A stretch of 64,000 nt of DNA from the NCBI RefSeq assembly GCF_022376445.1, contig NW_025955011.1, positions 1 through 64,000 of the forward strand, in the 5' to 3' direction. Origin of the DNA: Fomitopsis serialis. Taxonomy: Eukaryota; Basidiomycota; Agaricomycetes; Polyporales; Fomitopsidaceae. Shown here piece by piece: positions 22,735 through 35,327 of the stretch. Under the pieces are notes generated by a model. That model was not told the DNA's origin, ran no database searches, and was given only the letters and a program-made list of their open reading frames with translations. The position numbers were made by a program, and so were the translations under genes. Every line of letters starts with the position of its first letter. Within the stretch, counting starts at the first letter, position 1.

Positions 22735-25700
22735 TCATACCCGCCCGTTCCCATTGACGTTACCGTTCATTATCAGAGGTCCAAGTGTTTGTTTCAGCAG
22801 CAGCTCGATGCGATCTCGGTCCTCGGTGAGCTGCTTCATCTCGTCCCGCCAGCGTACTTCCCGCTCCTCGTATATTTTGCCCATCTCGCTGAGGCTGCCT
22901 AACGCAGCCTCCAGAGCCCCACGCAAATCGGCCTCGCGCGACTCGGCGCTGATGGGCGAGCCGTCGGCGGATGCGGCGGACCGGGCGGAGAGGTGAAGCC
23001 TTTCGACGAGCGACACTCGCTGCGAGCGCGCGTTACGCCGTTGGGCGGAGAGGTGATGGAACGAGGAGCGAATATTTGAGAGCTTGGGCGAGTTGTATAA
23101 CGCAGGGTCGCGTCGGATCGAGCGCGACGTCAGTGCGTGCAGTTTTGTCGAGTGAGATGGGGATGCGAGCATGACGAGCGTAGCATCTGTCTCTCTGTCG
23201 AGGGACTGGAACTGTGAAAGCAGAGTGAGCTTGACGACAGAGTGAATCGAAGGATCCAACGTACTGCCTGAATAAGTGCGTCCCAGCGTGTCTCCCATCT
23301 GCGCCGCCGTCTCTGCGGACTGCTCACATACGTCGGGTGGTACTCCAACTCGAGCAGATCCTCTTCCTCACCCTCCTCTTCCTCGTCTACCCACTCACCC
23401 TCCTCAGCCTCGGCGTGCTCGGTGCCGTTCCCGTTAGTCCAAGGAACAGCGCTCGTGGTCGACTGTGCGCTAGCCTCCGCGATGTAATGATCTACGAACT
23501 TCTCCTCGCCGGCCGTCTCCTCGCCTGAGCCTTCAGACGATAACTCCGGGCTCGTTTCGCGCGGCTGCGTGCTCTCCACGCGAGGCGGGGGCTTCACTCG
23601 CCGGACAGGTCGGGCACCGGGCGGAGGTGCGCGCAAGTTCGGGGCTTGGTCACGCCTGCGTAAGCCCCGGCCCCGCATCGCCGGCGGAGGCGGCAAGCTC
23701 ACCGGTTCATGGCTGGGGCTCGAGCGCATGCTCATCACGGACGCCCGCGCACCTGCCTGCCCAAGGCCTTGCACACCCATCAGAGGCACGAACGCTAGCG
23801 GGTTGTAGCCTGGGCCAGGGAATGGCGTGCCCGGCGGAGAGAACGTCGAGGCCTCAGACGCTTGCTGATAGCCATTGTTCAGCGCGTATATTTGCATCTG
23901 TAGGGCCATCTGCTCGCGAACGTAGTCAACGTTGTTCATGTCAGGCGTCGACGATGGGGCCTGCTGCATAGCGGGCATGGTCGAGCGGCGTATGTGCGTG
24001 AAGGGGTACGGGTACGGCGAGCCGATTTGCCGGGGCTCGGCGTCGCTTTGCATGGCGGAGAGAAGAGGCGACGGCGATGGCGCGGCGGTGTTCGATTGGG
24101 GCGTTGGAGGAATGGGAGCGTTCGGGCGAGCGCCGGGAGTCCGCAAGAAGCTGCGGATGTAAGACGATGTCGGATCCTCCAGCATGCTCTGCAGTTCTTC
24201 GGGGTGCGGGAAGTGAGGATGGTATATGCCGGCCTGGGCCAATTGCTGCTCCGTCAACTGCCCCAGCACAGCGTGGCGGGCAGCATCTGCTTGCAGTCTT
24301 GACGGATCCAGCCGTGCCGGAGCCTGTTGAGCCTGAGCCATGGACTGCTGCTGTTGTTGTTGTTGCTGAGGAGGTGGCTGAGGCGGACGAGAGGATTGCC
24401 GCTGACTGCCAGCAGGCGAGTCTCTGTCGTTGCTTCTGAGTGTGTTCACCGTGCTCTCGAACATGGCAGGGTCGAAGCTCCGCATGCCCAGCTGGTCGGT
24501 CGGGCCAGATCGGTGCTTCGCGCGAATCGTCTTCTGGTAGTCCGCGCTCGGGCTCGCCTGATACTGAGCGGTCGCCGTGCTGTACTGCGATGTGGGGCTG
24601 GGGTAGGGAGCATCCCGAGAGCGATCTGGCAACGCTACTGACGGCGAGCGAGGAGTAAACCCCGACCCGGAACCCGAGTCCTCACCGTCCTTCCCCTGCA
24701 TCTGGTGCTCGTCGTCCTCGTCATTCAACGTCACGTCATCCTCCTCCTCGTCGCTACCGCGACTGCCGTTCCGCGCGTGCTCGCGACGGGGCTCGTAGCG
24801 TCCTTCGGGGTACACGTCTGACGATGGGATGGGTGAGCCTCGATGGAGGTCCTCATACTCTGGCTCACGATCGACGAAGTGCGTGACCTCCTCCTCTGGC
24901 TCCTCCTGCAAGGGCAGCGAACGCTCCGACGGACGAGAGGCCATGGCCTGTAAGGGCGGGGTGTGGCTCGATGCAAGTTTGGAGCTGGCAGGCGGTGTTA
25001 AGCGCGTCGGAGCAGCCTCGGCAGGGCCTACGAAAGGCACTGGCTTCCGAGTGGGGGCCGTGGGACCCTGTGCTTGTGTATTGCCCCCTTGGTCACGGTA
25101 GCCCTCCGGGACGTACTGCGTATAGGCCGCGGTGCGTTCTCCAGGTGAGGCCATCGGCGTCTGGAACTGTGGCGATCCGCGGTACTCGGGCGTGCGAGCG
25201 GCCGTAGCGTGGCCTTCCATCGAGGAGATCGACGACACCGTCTGCGAGCGATCTCGTGTCTTCGGACTGTCGCGCGCGTTCATGCTGTCCTTGTCTCGCG
25301 ACTGGCGCTTCGCGGCGGTAGCATCCTGGTCTTTCGGGCTGGACCGATCGCCAGCGCGCACACGTTCGACGGCGGGATCCTTTGCTGGCTGCATGAGCTG
25401 GGTCAGTCCACCGGAGGCTGCTCCTCCGGCGTAGGCGAACCCTGCCTGGCCAGCAGCGGCTTGCTGCAGGTCCGCCCGCTCAATCTCGGCCATGAACTCC
25501 GGGGTCATTTGCCATGTGTCATTGCCAAACTGAGAGAGGAAGTTCGGTGCTGGGATGCGGTTGATAGGCCGGGGATGGTGGGGGTTCTGCGCCTGCGGAA
25601 CGGAGGGGAGACTCTGGCTATGAACAGGACCGGGCGGCGGGAGAGGGATGAGATGAGGAGGCAACACCAGCGGAGGATGCGACTGCAGAGGCGGAGAAGG

Positions 25701-25892
25701 CGCACCCTCTGGGGTATGTTCACGTGCGTGCGCCGCCACCGACATCTTCGCAGCGACAGGTGAGATTCGTGAAGGTGGCGGCGACCTGCGAGACGGATGA
25801 GAGCCGGTGGAAGTCGTCGGACTCGGTTGTTGGCCTTGAGGATATACGGATTGCCGCTCCTGTAACTGGTTCAGGGATGGCACAATCGGCAA
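22735..25892 (-). CDS. Large disordered protein with conserved C-terminal coiled region
   Basis: No named family recognised. Roughly 1,050 residues, mostly Pro/Ser/Gln/Arg-rich and disordered, with acidic patches (EEEGEEEDLLELEY, DEEEDDVTLNDEDDEH). One intron near 23220-23274 joins WDALIQA to FQSLDRETDATLVMLASPSH. The end is helical and charged (ALGSLSEMGKIYEEREVRWR, LTEDRDRIELLLKQTLGPL) and probably a coiled coil. The open frame reaches 25892, but its first codon there is TTG. The first ATG in frame is at 25745 (MSVAAHAREHTPEG). The sequence between (QERQSVYPQGQQPSPTTSTG) looks coding, so an upstream exon probably supplies the real start; 26317 is a candidate. Role unknown; likely a scaffold. 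Confidence 0.7.
24336..24372 (-). repeat. Poly-glutamine tract in the disordered protein
   Basis: A run of CAA/CAG codons gives eight or more consecutive Gln after PPQPPPQ. Typical length-variable low-complexity sequence. Confidence 0.8.
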
Positions 25893-26104
25893 CGAATGTG
25901 TCTTCGTCGCACGCTGCCTCTCGCGAAAGGAAGGAGAGGGAGTCGACTCCCGGGGCGCGATCCCCTGAATCGGACCTAAATATGATCACGGATTCAAATG
26001 AGCGTTCGCGGGATCAAATTTACGGCGGTGTAAGAAGCGTGAAAGGACATATCCGCCCCAATGAATGGCCCGTCCGCTAGCCTATAAGACGTAAAGAGAG
26101 GCCA

Positions 26105-26317
26105 TCACGGATCTTCGTAGCAGAAAGAGCGACGACGTTGACAATTACCAGCCGAGCCACCGCAAGCACCGGGACAACAATAATCATCGCAATCACGCTG
26201 GACCTTTAACGTGGGAGGTGACGGGGCGCAAGGAAGGCTTTCGAAGAGACGCGACATACCCTGTGTGCCCGGAAGCATCATCGGCTTTCTGTTGCGCTGC
26301 GGTGATTGACTAGACAT
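26105..26317 (-). CDS. Small frame, possible first exon of the gene at 22735-25892
   Basis: ATG at 26317 begins MSSQSPQRNRKPMMLPGTQG, followed immediately by GTATGT, a consensus donor. Read through, it gives 70 residues with a Cys-rich end. The first 20 residues resemble the Pro/Ser-rich style of the downstream gene, and the spacing fits an upstream exon, although the gap of about 400 bases exceeds the usual intron length and would need another exon. Its phase could not be matched with certainty. Confidence 0.25.
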   Translation of the reverse strand: MSSQSPQRNRKPMMLPGTQGMSRLFESLPCAPSPPTLKVQRDCDDYCCPGACGGSAGNCQRRRSFCYEDP

Positions 26318-26637
26318 AACGTGGGTCGGCTCAGACTGGGTGATAGAGGTGGAAGAGAGGATCGCAGGGAAAGACGCACTCGGCTGGCGGATAAGAGTAT
26401 GTCTTCAGAGGTGAATCATTGTACTCGCGTTTCCAACGTGGCGGCGGGTCTGCAATGACAGGAACATCGCCTTGCGCACAACGAGGTGGATGGCCGTGTA
26501 TGGAAGGTCACGGTTCATGGCTGCCTCGAGGCAGATTACCGCCAGCATGAGCTTCGGTCCGGCTGCCTGTCCTCGTTCCTGCGGTCATGTCCGTCGATGG
26601 GCGGCCCACAAGCCGCGTGCTGCGAAACCTTGTGTTC

Positions 26638-27173
26638 TATCCTGTACCGTTTCGACCATAGGTTCGGTCACAGGTCACAGGGGTCCGAACTGAGGATTCC
26701 TGTAGGCGGTCACAGGTATACGAATGCAGTTTCAGGCCTGCGACGCAGTGCCGCTGGCAAAGCTTCAAAGGCTGTCACCCGCACAGCGGAAAACCCGGCT
26801 TGTTCGGAGTCCTAACATTGGTGACTTATGCCGCAAGAGCGTGTAGATTATCTAGGTTATCGGAAATGGCATATGTTAGGCAGGGGAACATTGACAGGCG
26901 TGGCTTCTGATTGGCTGGCTTCCAATGTTCCGGACAGTAAAATACATTTTGTTCGGTTATCTAGATATCTACACACTTTTACCGCGTAAGTCACAATGTT
27001 AGGGCTTCGGACAACTTACAAGGCGATTTCAATTTGTCCGCTGTGCCGCCGCCTGCGGTGGACTATCCAAGTTCTGTGGTCACAGGTCACCAGGCCCTGT
27101 GAACTAGGGATTTCGCTAGTTCGTTGGTCACAGGTCACATCCCGCGAACCTATGGTCGAAACGGCACAGTATA
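26638..27173. mobile_element. Fold-back (MITE-like) element of about 535 bp
   Basis: Nested inverted repeats share one centre near 26907: outer arms 26642-26666 and 27145-27169 (24 of 25 bases pair, CCGTTTCGACCATAGG core), middle arms around 26813-26822 and 26994-27003 (CCTAACATTG) with flanking imperfect pairing through GTGTAGAT...ATCTAG, and inner arms GGAACATTG (26885-26893) and CAATGTTCC. The whole could fold into one long imperfect hairpin. Three same-strand copies of GGTCACAGGTCAC lie at 26666, 27078 and 27126. No coding capacity. The termini and target duplication are not resolved. Confidence 0.7.
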
Positions 27174-28254
27174 CCTGCCGAGGGTTGGTGACCATGCGCA
27201 GTTTTGAACCACCACACACATTGACAGATGACAGCGCTAGCGGGCTCTGGCCAATAGAGCACTCCAAAATTGTTCATAGTCACGAACGCATGAGGCTCGC
27301 ATGGAGCCCAGCCTGTAATGCAGTGGCCGGCAGGCCTCCTCATGTTTTCGCGTTGAGTGTCCACAGATCGTCGAAGAAGGATGATGCGAGGAGGCTGAGA
27401 TGATGCCGCGGCCACTCGGTGTTGCCCTATGTGGATTTCTGAGGGTTTGCTGCTGCCATTTTGGGCGGGATAAATGACACTTGGGCGCGAATATCGGGAC
27501 CGCAGAGCGTGCTCCCTGCCTCGTGCATCGTTCAAGGCAACCAACCACCTGGGCCACCTTGCGGGCTCGTGCTTCTCGCTTCTCGTTCGCGTGAAATCAT
27601 CCGTGAAATAGGCTTCGTCCTTGCCTCCGTGTGCAGAAACTGTGTCCGACAGTACAAGGGCGCGCGCGGCCTTGACAGCGACATGCCCTAGTCGGCCTTT
27701 ATGGGCCAGCAGCCTGCCAGGACTGTACGATCATACTGTTCAATATTGATTGCGTCCTCAGGGGGTGCCACGTGCGATGACTGCCCTCAGACACGATCCG
27801 CACGGAGAACAAACCCACTACAGCGCTGGATCTCAATACCCCAGATTTATACGACCAACGCCCACGTCAGAAGAAAAAACGGCTGCGAAGCCCAGATGGT
27901 CTCCTACGGCATCGTGAATACCTTCCATGGTAAACTCGATGACGCTTGATGAGCTTTCGAAGCCGGAGATACATCACTTACATATATGGTGCAACGTCGG
28001 CACTGTTGACACTTGTGGGTCCACCTTCGTCGCTTCGCAGGATGATCCAGGATGCACCGCAGACGATTGAGGCAGTCGCCACGTTCCAGCGACGTGCACG
28101 AGAACACGACGATCCAGCGGAAAGGGGGTGCATTGCGTATGGTACGATACTGGGAGGAGTGAAACGCAAATGAGCGGCAGTGGAATGTCCTAGAGCTACA
28201 AGGATTAATAAGATAACGTTACGGTACGGCACGATACCACCAGCGAGCAAGCAA
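27174..28254. other. Intergenic, no recognised gene
   Basis: Downstream of the fold-back element and of the conserved hypothetical gene on the minus strand. Only short frames without family resemblance. Confidence 0.4.
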
Positions 28255-30419
28255 TCAGTCGACGTCTTCCATACCGCCGAAGCGCGGTCCTGAGAACACG
28301 TCTTGCAACAGGTCAATTGTGTGAGGAGATGGCAGTGGAGGGGTCGGTCCGGCCGGCGGAGGAACGGGAGGAACCATTGTCGAAGGCCCAGCGACGGGTG
28401 CCGCGTTTGCGTCGGCTCTGGCTTCTCTATGCTTCGTCGTCGTACGCATGCTGTGGACCCTCTTTCGCTGCGTCTTGACGAACTGCATCAGCGCGTCGAG
28501 CGCATCGCAGACGTGGTGCTTGCTCGGCTTGTCCGCCAACCTGTCTGACGGTTAGCAGTGAACCCGCGTGTTCTGAGAGGCCATGCTCACCTGCCAACCA
28601 TCTCGTCCACGATGTCGCCCGCACGGACAAACGGCATCATGTCCAGAATGTCCTTGCACACCTTGACCAGCTGCATCTGTCCGCCCACGACCAGGGGCGC
28701 AGTTTCCACCCAGCCCTCGAAGCGCTGCTTCAGCCTCGGCCTGAACTCTTCGCGTAAGTCCTCGAGGTCCGGGTCGTTCGGATCCAGGTCGAGGTAGCCT
28801 AGGGGATCCGCGTCCTCCGACGGGTCCATACCGGGCACGAGTGGCAAGCCCATCATCATCGCCGCGAACGCCATCGGGTTCGGCGCGTTCGTCCCCGGGG
28901 TGGAGATCGCGTCCACCCACGCCTCGATCCGGTCCTGCCTCCCCGCCGCCCCGGGCCGCATCTTCGATATCGCCAGCACCTCCGCCCGGTGCGCGGGCGC
29001 GTCGAGGTGCGAGAACGAGACCAGAAGCGTGTTCCGCAGCGCCCGCGCCGTGTCGAGCATCTCTTTCTCCATGATCTCCAGTGCGCGCCGCTTGTATGGC
29101 TCATGCTGCGCTAGCACCGTTACGGCGCGCTGCAGTGCGCTCGCGTCGCGTGGGCGGAGCAGATGTGAGTGCGTCTCCAGCGCCGTGGCGATCTCGTTTG
29201 GAAAGCACTCGAACGCCCAGATGTCGAGCGCGGCCGCGAACGCGTCGGACGAGCTTGTCGCGATGCCCTCCAGGTAGCGGCCTAGCTCCTCATGTGTGGT
29301 GTCCTCGACGGAGAACTCGGAAGACAGTGCGGTGAGCGCGCGGTAGAGCTGGAGTGACGGTGTTAGCTTGAACACGCTCGCCAAATATGCTTGTATGTGA
29401 CTCCGCAGCGGAGGCATGGCGTTGCTGATGCGGTACGACCAGTGCCGCGCGGGATGTGGCCCAGTCAGTGTATCGTCGACAAAGTCCGATTCCGTGTAGT
29501 CGTCCTCGTCCTCGAACTCATCGAAAAACTCGTCCTCCTCGTCCTCCTCTTCATCAATGTCGTGTGGACCTAGACTGATCATGAGCTGCTTGTGCGCGCG
29601 CATGCGTGCCCCGCTCACACTTCTTCCCGCCATACAGGATGCGCTCCAATGCCGTCCAACCCAGCAGGTCGTCGATCTCCTCCAGCATGTCCGTGATGTC
29701 CCGTAGCTGCTTGTTCGTGTTTGTCGCCAGCATGCTCAGGAAGACCTCTCGCCAGATGAAGAACAGCACCTCCACGATGTTCTGCACGCCGTTGACATCC
29801 CAGGACTTGACGCGCTTCCCGTCTTTGTTCTTCAGCGTGACTTTCACGAACAGGTTGGTGAACGCGCACTTGCAGCTGCACCGGACGTCGCGTCATCGGC
29901 CGTCAGACACAAGCTTCGCGTACGCACCTCGTTCGCCCGCTGATCATATGGTCTATTGTTCCCGCGACGAACAGGAGGCACTTGTGTGCGTGCACGAACT
30001 CGACGTTGTGTTCGTAGACCACTCGCCAGATGTCGCTCAGCCAGTTCGTCAGGCTGTCCACCGTCTCGCTGATGAGCTCCTTCTTCATAGATCGCTCCTT
30101 CACGAACGACCGCTTCGAGTCCCGATGTAGCTCGTCTAGCAAGGCGTTGACCTCTAGCCGCTTCGCCCTGAGATCGAGAACGGGGATGTCGGCGTGCATT
30201 GTCTGGAGGTCGCTCGCTTGTCCAAGGACCTTCTTCCACTGACCCCGGTCGACATGATTGAGCAGCGGTATGAGTTGTTTCTCAATGAGAGTCTGTTGCG
30301 CGTCGGGTGGCAAGCTATCATACACCGCCTTAAACCTGGTCCAAGAACACCTTCAATACACGGCTCAAGAGTGCCTTAAATATGAATACATACCTCGCGC
30401 TGGGCAACTTGACTGACAT
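28255..30419 (-). CDS. Conserved hypothetical protein with acidic patch
   Basis: I do not recognise a named domain. The start is a small exon at 30419, MSVKLPSAR, spliced to FKAVYDSLPPDAQQTLIEKQ. Then VDRGQWKKVLGQASDLQTMH, SLTNWLSDIWRVVYEHNVEF, CAFTNLFVKVTLKNKDGKRV, NIVEVLFFIWREVFLSMLAT, LEEIDDLLGWTALERILYGG, an acidic run (DIDEEEDEEDEFFDEFEDED), LRSHIQAYLASVFKLTPSLQ, and FVRAGDIVDEMVGR spliced to LADKPSKHHVCDALDALM near 28540-28590. The last ~60 residues are Ala/Pro-rich. Mainly helical, about 600 residues, no signal peptide or membrane segment, so probably cytosolic or nuclear. It is transcribed divergently from RFC1 with about 510 bases between. Confidence 0.72.
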
Positions 30420-30931
30420 GGCTGTGAATGAACAAGCGAATGAAGGTATGTATGCAAGCCGTATGCAAGTACAGAGCAGAGTACAATAAACAGAAACGGA
30501 TGTACGCGTTGTGATGAGTGCTATCGGAGATTCAAGTCTGTCTTACAATTAGTACAAGCTGAACAAGGCAGGTTCAATCTCAGACAACGCAATCAATACA
30601 ATCGTGCGTGAACCGTATCGGGCCTGGATCTCGGCCGAGTTAGGCTACTCAGTACTGGTCGACTGGTTTGATGCTCTCGCGCGAGCTTCAAGGATGCATT
30701 TGAATCGCGTAAGTTGTGCCTCTACAGGAATCTACATCGGTAGATTTTGCGCAATAATGCTCTGAAGTGGAGGGTCGCCGTTCAAGGTGTGACAAACGCG
30801 TCGTCACAGCGTGACGGAGCGTGTCGCGTCACAAGCGCGGAGCGCGTTCGCGTGCGCCGCCTCCTCGCCCTCATTCTCGACGCGAACCATATATTCACGC
30901 TTCGGACTCTGCTAACCACAACTCACCACGA
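30420..30931. promoter_or_regulatory. Shared promoter region of the hypothetical gene and RFC1
   Basis: The two start codons face away from each other across 512 bases. It includes repeated CGTCACAGCGTGACG-like sequence near 30800-30815 (inverted CGTCAC/GTGACG halves), a possible regulatory site. Confidence 0.4.
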
Positions 30932-33900
30932 ATGGCGGGGACCAAGACGAAGCTTTCTGCTAAGCCGCAGGGGAAGGACATCCGGGGATTCTTTGCTGGT
31001 GGCGGCGCAGGTAGTAGCAAGTCGGCTGGTAGTTCCATGTCAACTCAACGCTCAAATGTTTCTGTGAGTTTTCATCCCACTGTTTCTCAGCCAACCCTCT
31101 ATGGTGGGGGCTGTGTCCGCGCTTGTATCGCTTGAGCAGCAGATCCAGTCGCTCATTCGTCCTAGCAACCCCTCCAATAGGGTGAGGCCACAGATAGCCC
31201 TTGCTTGCACTGGCACATTGATGTATACGAAGAATCGATGGCAAATCTGTTGTCCTTGTGCTGGATATTGACCAATATGTTGTCTACAGCTGAGACAAAG
31301 TGGATCTTTCAAATTAGAAACCATCGAGATCAGTACGTTGCCTGTATTCGCGACTTCGTTCTATCATAACTGTGTCTATAGGTGACGAAGACGATGTCAA
31401 GTGAGTGCTACAAAGTTCTATATCATGCATCCGTCTGAACATAAGTAGGTCAAGCAGCAAGCCTTCCGTCCCGTAGGTCAAGAACTCTTAAGTGTGGTTC
31501 TTGCGATTGACACCTTCCCTTCTAGACCGAAGACTATATCGAAACAAGCTGTGAGTCATTTGGCAACTATTATCACCCACTGCTGATAGAATATTTCAGA
31601 AGCCGAAAATTGAACGTGCCATGGACGAGGATGTTACATCTAGCCCCGCCCCTACTCTTAAGCGCAAGAAGACGGTCGTCGTATCGAGCGACGAAGAGGA
31701 TGAAGGGGACACGAAAGCCTCTCCGCCAAGGAAGAAACAGGCCATAGCCACATCGTCCTCGGCCAAGGCCAAGGCGACTTCCAGTACTCCGGCATCAAAA
31801 CCTACGCCCAAGGCCAAGGAGCCCGCTGCGCGCCGGACAAGTACCGCCACCAAGAAGCGAAAGCAAGACGACGACTTCATTGCATCCACCTCCGAGGAGG
31901 AAGATGACGACTACCAGGACAATGAAGCTGATGAGTTGCCGAAGAAAGGGCAGGCGAAGGGCAAGCCTGTCCCCAAGAAGGCACCTCCCAAGAAGGCTGC
32001 TCCTGCGAAGAAGGCGACACCGGCCAAGGCATCGACGAACACCAAAGCTAAAGCTGTAGCTAAGGAAGAACCGGTGGAGGTCGATGAAGAGAAGCCGAAG
32101 CCTAAATTCAAGTGCGTTCTGCCGACCTTCGTTTCGTCCGTCTCTGATGCATTGTGACCACAGCTGGGCGGCCGCGAGAGCGGCCAAAGCAGCAGGGCCT
32201 GTGGCTCCAGGATCGAAGCCAATACCGACCCCTGTGGCCCCGGACTGCCTTGCTGGCCTGTCGTTTGTGTTCACCGGCGAGCTGACCAGTCTATCTCGTG
32301 ATGAGGCCATCGAACTCGCGAAGCGCAACGGCGGGTACGTTGCATGTACAAGTGTGATTTTGCCTAGTGACCTCACAGCGTTCTCAGTCGGGTAACGGGC
32401 CAGCCCTCGTCGAAGACTTCATATGTCATTGTCGGGTCGGACGCAGGCCCCAGCAAACTTGCTGCGATCAAGAAGAACAACTTAAAGACAATCGACGAGG
32501 ACGGCTTCCTTGATCTGATCGGGACTCGCGTGCCCGATATGCGCAATCTGGACGACAAGACAAAGAAGAAACTCGAGAAGGAGAAAGAGGCGATCCGAAC
32601 TGCTGCAGCGGAGATGGAGAAGCGGGAGAAGAAGGCGGCGAAAGCGAGCGTGGCCAGCGGGAGCACAGCCAAGATCTCCGCGGAGGACAAACTCTGGACA
32701 GACCGGTATGCTCCTCAGACATTGAAGGAGATATGCGGAAACAAGGGCCAGGTCGAGAAGCTGCAGCGGTGGCTGCATGACTGGTAAGCTGCTGTTCATC
32801 CGTTGCACTTATATCCACGTTGGCTGATGTCTGAGCATGTAGGCCATCGAGTCTGAAGGCAAACTTCAAGAAGCCTGGAAAGGACGGCATAAACGTCTAC
32901 CGAGCAATTATGATCACCGGCTCGCCGGGTATCGGTAAGACCACGAGTGCGCATTTGTGTGCTAAACTTGAGGGATTTACTCCCATTGAGTTGAATGCAA
33001 GTGACGCTCGGAGTAAGAAGCTCGTAGAGGTCAGCTCGCTCCTTTCCTACACATAATACAACGCTCGACCAAAGCCAATTTGCAGAACAGCACAAATATC
33101 GCAAATACATCCCTTGACGGGTGGATGGGAGGAGGACAGGTTTGTCTTACGAATGTTGCTGCCACTACTTTATCTTGCTCACTCACAAGATCACAGTTGA
33201 CGAACGCTGCTGGTGTCACTATCACCGACAAGTCCTGCCTTATAATGGACGAAGTAGATGGTATGTCCGCTGGGGACCGAGGAGGTGTAGGTGCTCTAGC
33301 TGCTTTGATTAGGAAGACAAAGGTTCGTGTGCTGTTGTACGCAGATATGCCTTCTAACACGAGACATGAGAGTAGATTCCAATCATATGCATCGCAAACG
33401 ACCGAGGTGCTCCGAAACTCAAGCCTTTGACCATGGTCGCCTTCAACTTGACCTTCAGAAAGTCAGTTCAAAGTTCGCCGTACGAAGCATCGCGTCTAAC
33501 TTTATTGTAAGGCCAGAGGTTGCATCCGTCCGCTCCAGGATATTGTCGATCGCATTCAAGTAAGTGAATGCGCGCTTGAGCTTGATTGGCGACTATATTC
33601 ATGAGTAAATCTAATCGTTTCCAGGGAGAAGATGAAGATACCGGCCAACGTTATCGACCAGCTCATTGAGGGCGCACAGTCCGACATTCGACAGGTGTTG
33701 AACATGCTATCTACATGGAGGTTGCAAAACAATACGATGGACTTCGATGAGGGAAAGGCACTGTGAGTTGCAATCTGGCATGCGCGTGACGTTCAGGCGA
33801 TGACATCCCGACTGGTAGTGTCAAGATGAATGAGAAGTATGCGATCATGACGCCGTTCAACATTATTCAGAAGATGCTCGGGCCGTACATGTTTTCCTCA

Positions 33901-35121
33901 ACTTCAAGAGAAACTCTCAATGATAAGATGGAGCTCTACTTCCATGACCATTCATTCGTCCCGCTATTCGTCCAGGTTGGTGTTGTTTGATTGTGTTGCG
34001 TCAATCATGCCCAATGTGGTGCAGGAGAATTACTTGAAGACTCACCCGGCAAGAGTGAAGAACCTGGACGGGCCAGAGAAGGTTCTAAAACACCTGGAAC
34101 TCATGGATAAAGCTGCTGCGTCCATATCAGATGGCGATTTGGTTGACTCGTTGATACATGGGTACGTCGGCGATGGTCATTCTTGCTTAGAGTAATGCTG
34201 ATCCGCCGCCGCAGACCCGAACAGCACTGGTCGCTGATGCCATTGCATGCTGTCTGCTCGACAGTCCGCCCGGCATCGTTCCTCTACGGTATGGGCGCGA
34301 CATATGGAGGGCCCAACGCTATGTCGTTCCCACAGTACGTCTCATCTTGTCTCGCTGGTACACATGCATACTAAGGGTTGTCGCAGGTGGCTCGGGCAGA
34401 ACTCGAAACAAACCAAACTTACGCGACAACTCACTGAGGTCCAGGCGCGCATGCGATTGCACGTCTCTGGAGACAAGGCTGAGATCCGGCAGTCTTACAT
34501 CCCTGCGATGTTCCCTTACCTCGTGAAACCTCTTGCAGAACAGGGCGCGGTACGTATCAGATGGGCTCACGTTGGATCCAAGACTAAACTGATGCGACTA
34601 TCCCGAATGTGCAGAGCGCAGTGGACGACATCATTGAGCGGATGGATGACTATTTCATCTCTCGGGAGGATTGGGACACGATCGTGGAGCTTGGTGTCGA
34701 TCAGAATAAGGACAGTCTTGTGCTCAAGGAAATATCGACAGCTACCAAGACCTCTTTCACCAAGAAGTACGTATCGACGAGGAGACTGAGTCACCGCTTG
34801 CTCACTTGATATAGGTACAACTCGAGGGATCATCCAATCCCCTTCCACAAGGCCGCAGACCTAGGCAAGGTGCCCAAGAAGCTTGCCGCAGCTGGACCCC
34901 TCCCTGATCTGGAAGAGGCTTTAGATGTAAGTGGCCCTTATTCCGGCGGATCCTGTGCTGAGACATGACTTAGGTGGATGATGACGGGGAGGGTGTTGCC
35001 GAGGAGGTCGAAGAGGCTTCCGACGATGATGTCTCAAAGGACAAACTCATTAAGGCACCCAAGAAAGCGGCCGCTAAGTCGGCAACCACGGCAAAGGGGA
35101 AAGCTAAGGCCAAGAAGTGAT
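30932..35121 (+). CDS. RFC1: Replication factor C large subunit
   Basis: Largest subunit of the clamp loader that opens PCNA and loads it onto DNA in the nucleus. Start [20 protein letters not shown] at 30932; the KDIRGFF motif resembles the PCNA-binding start of other RFC1 proteins. A long Lys/Ala/Ser-rich nuclear region follows ([17 protein letters not shown]). Then the BRCT domain ([40 protein letters not shown]), [17 protein letters not shown], Walker [25 protein letters not shown], Walker [30 protein letters not shown], and the collar domain ([33 protein letters not shown]). A Lys-rich tail ends KGKAKAKK. Around 17 exons with short introns; all family blocks are present in order, so it looks functional. 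Confidence 0.95.
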
Positions 35122-35327
35122 TGGATATGTATCTGTCTCCATCCAGTGTATCGTAGTACTATAAGCTTGTTTAGTGTCTTGCTTTTTGGTGTAATGATCG
35201 TGTTTGACTGCAACTTCCATGGGTATCGGTGCTCGATATAAGTTGGGTATATAGTGAAGAACCCGGTTTGTCAGTCGCTCTTGTTTTCCTGCAAGTACAT
35301 ATACACGGTCGTCGCGATTTCTATGTA

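Noticed and set aside
23627..25763. Many long open frames on the plus strand opposite the disordered protein
   Set aside because: They are antisense shadows of a GC-rich, low-complexity coding exon; they have no family resemblance and no splice structure.
25746..25892. Start of the disordered protein at 25892
   Set aside because: The codon there is TTG. The segment looks coding, but its start must lie in an upstream exon or at the ATG at 25745.
28255..28539. Separate small gene starting MADKPSKHHVCDALD
   Set aside because: A consensus intron joins it in frame to VDEMVGR upstream, so it is the last exon of the gene starting at 30419.
31596..32690. Long minus-strand frames opposite RFC1
   Set aside because: They mirror the Lys/Ala/Ser-rich codons of RFC1 and have no independent support.
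32928..32950. RFC1 Walker A with Ser instead of Pro (GSPGIGKTT)
   Set aside because: The lysine and threonine that bind ATP are intact, and I believe this variation is common in fungal RFC1, so it is not evidence of lost function.
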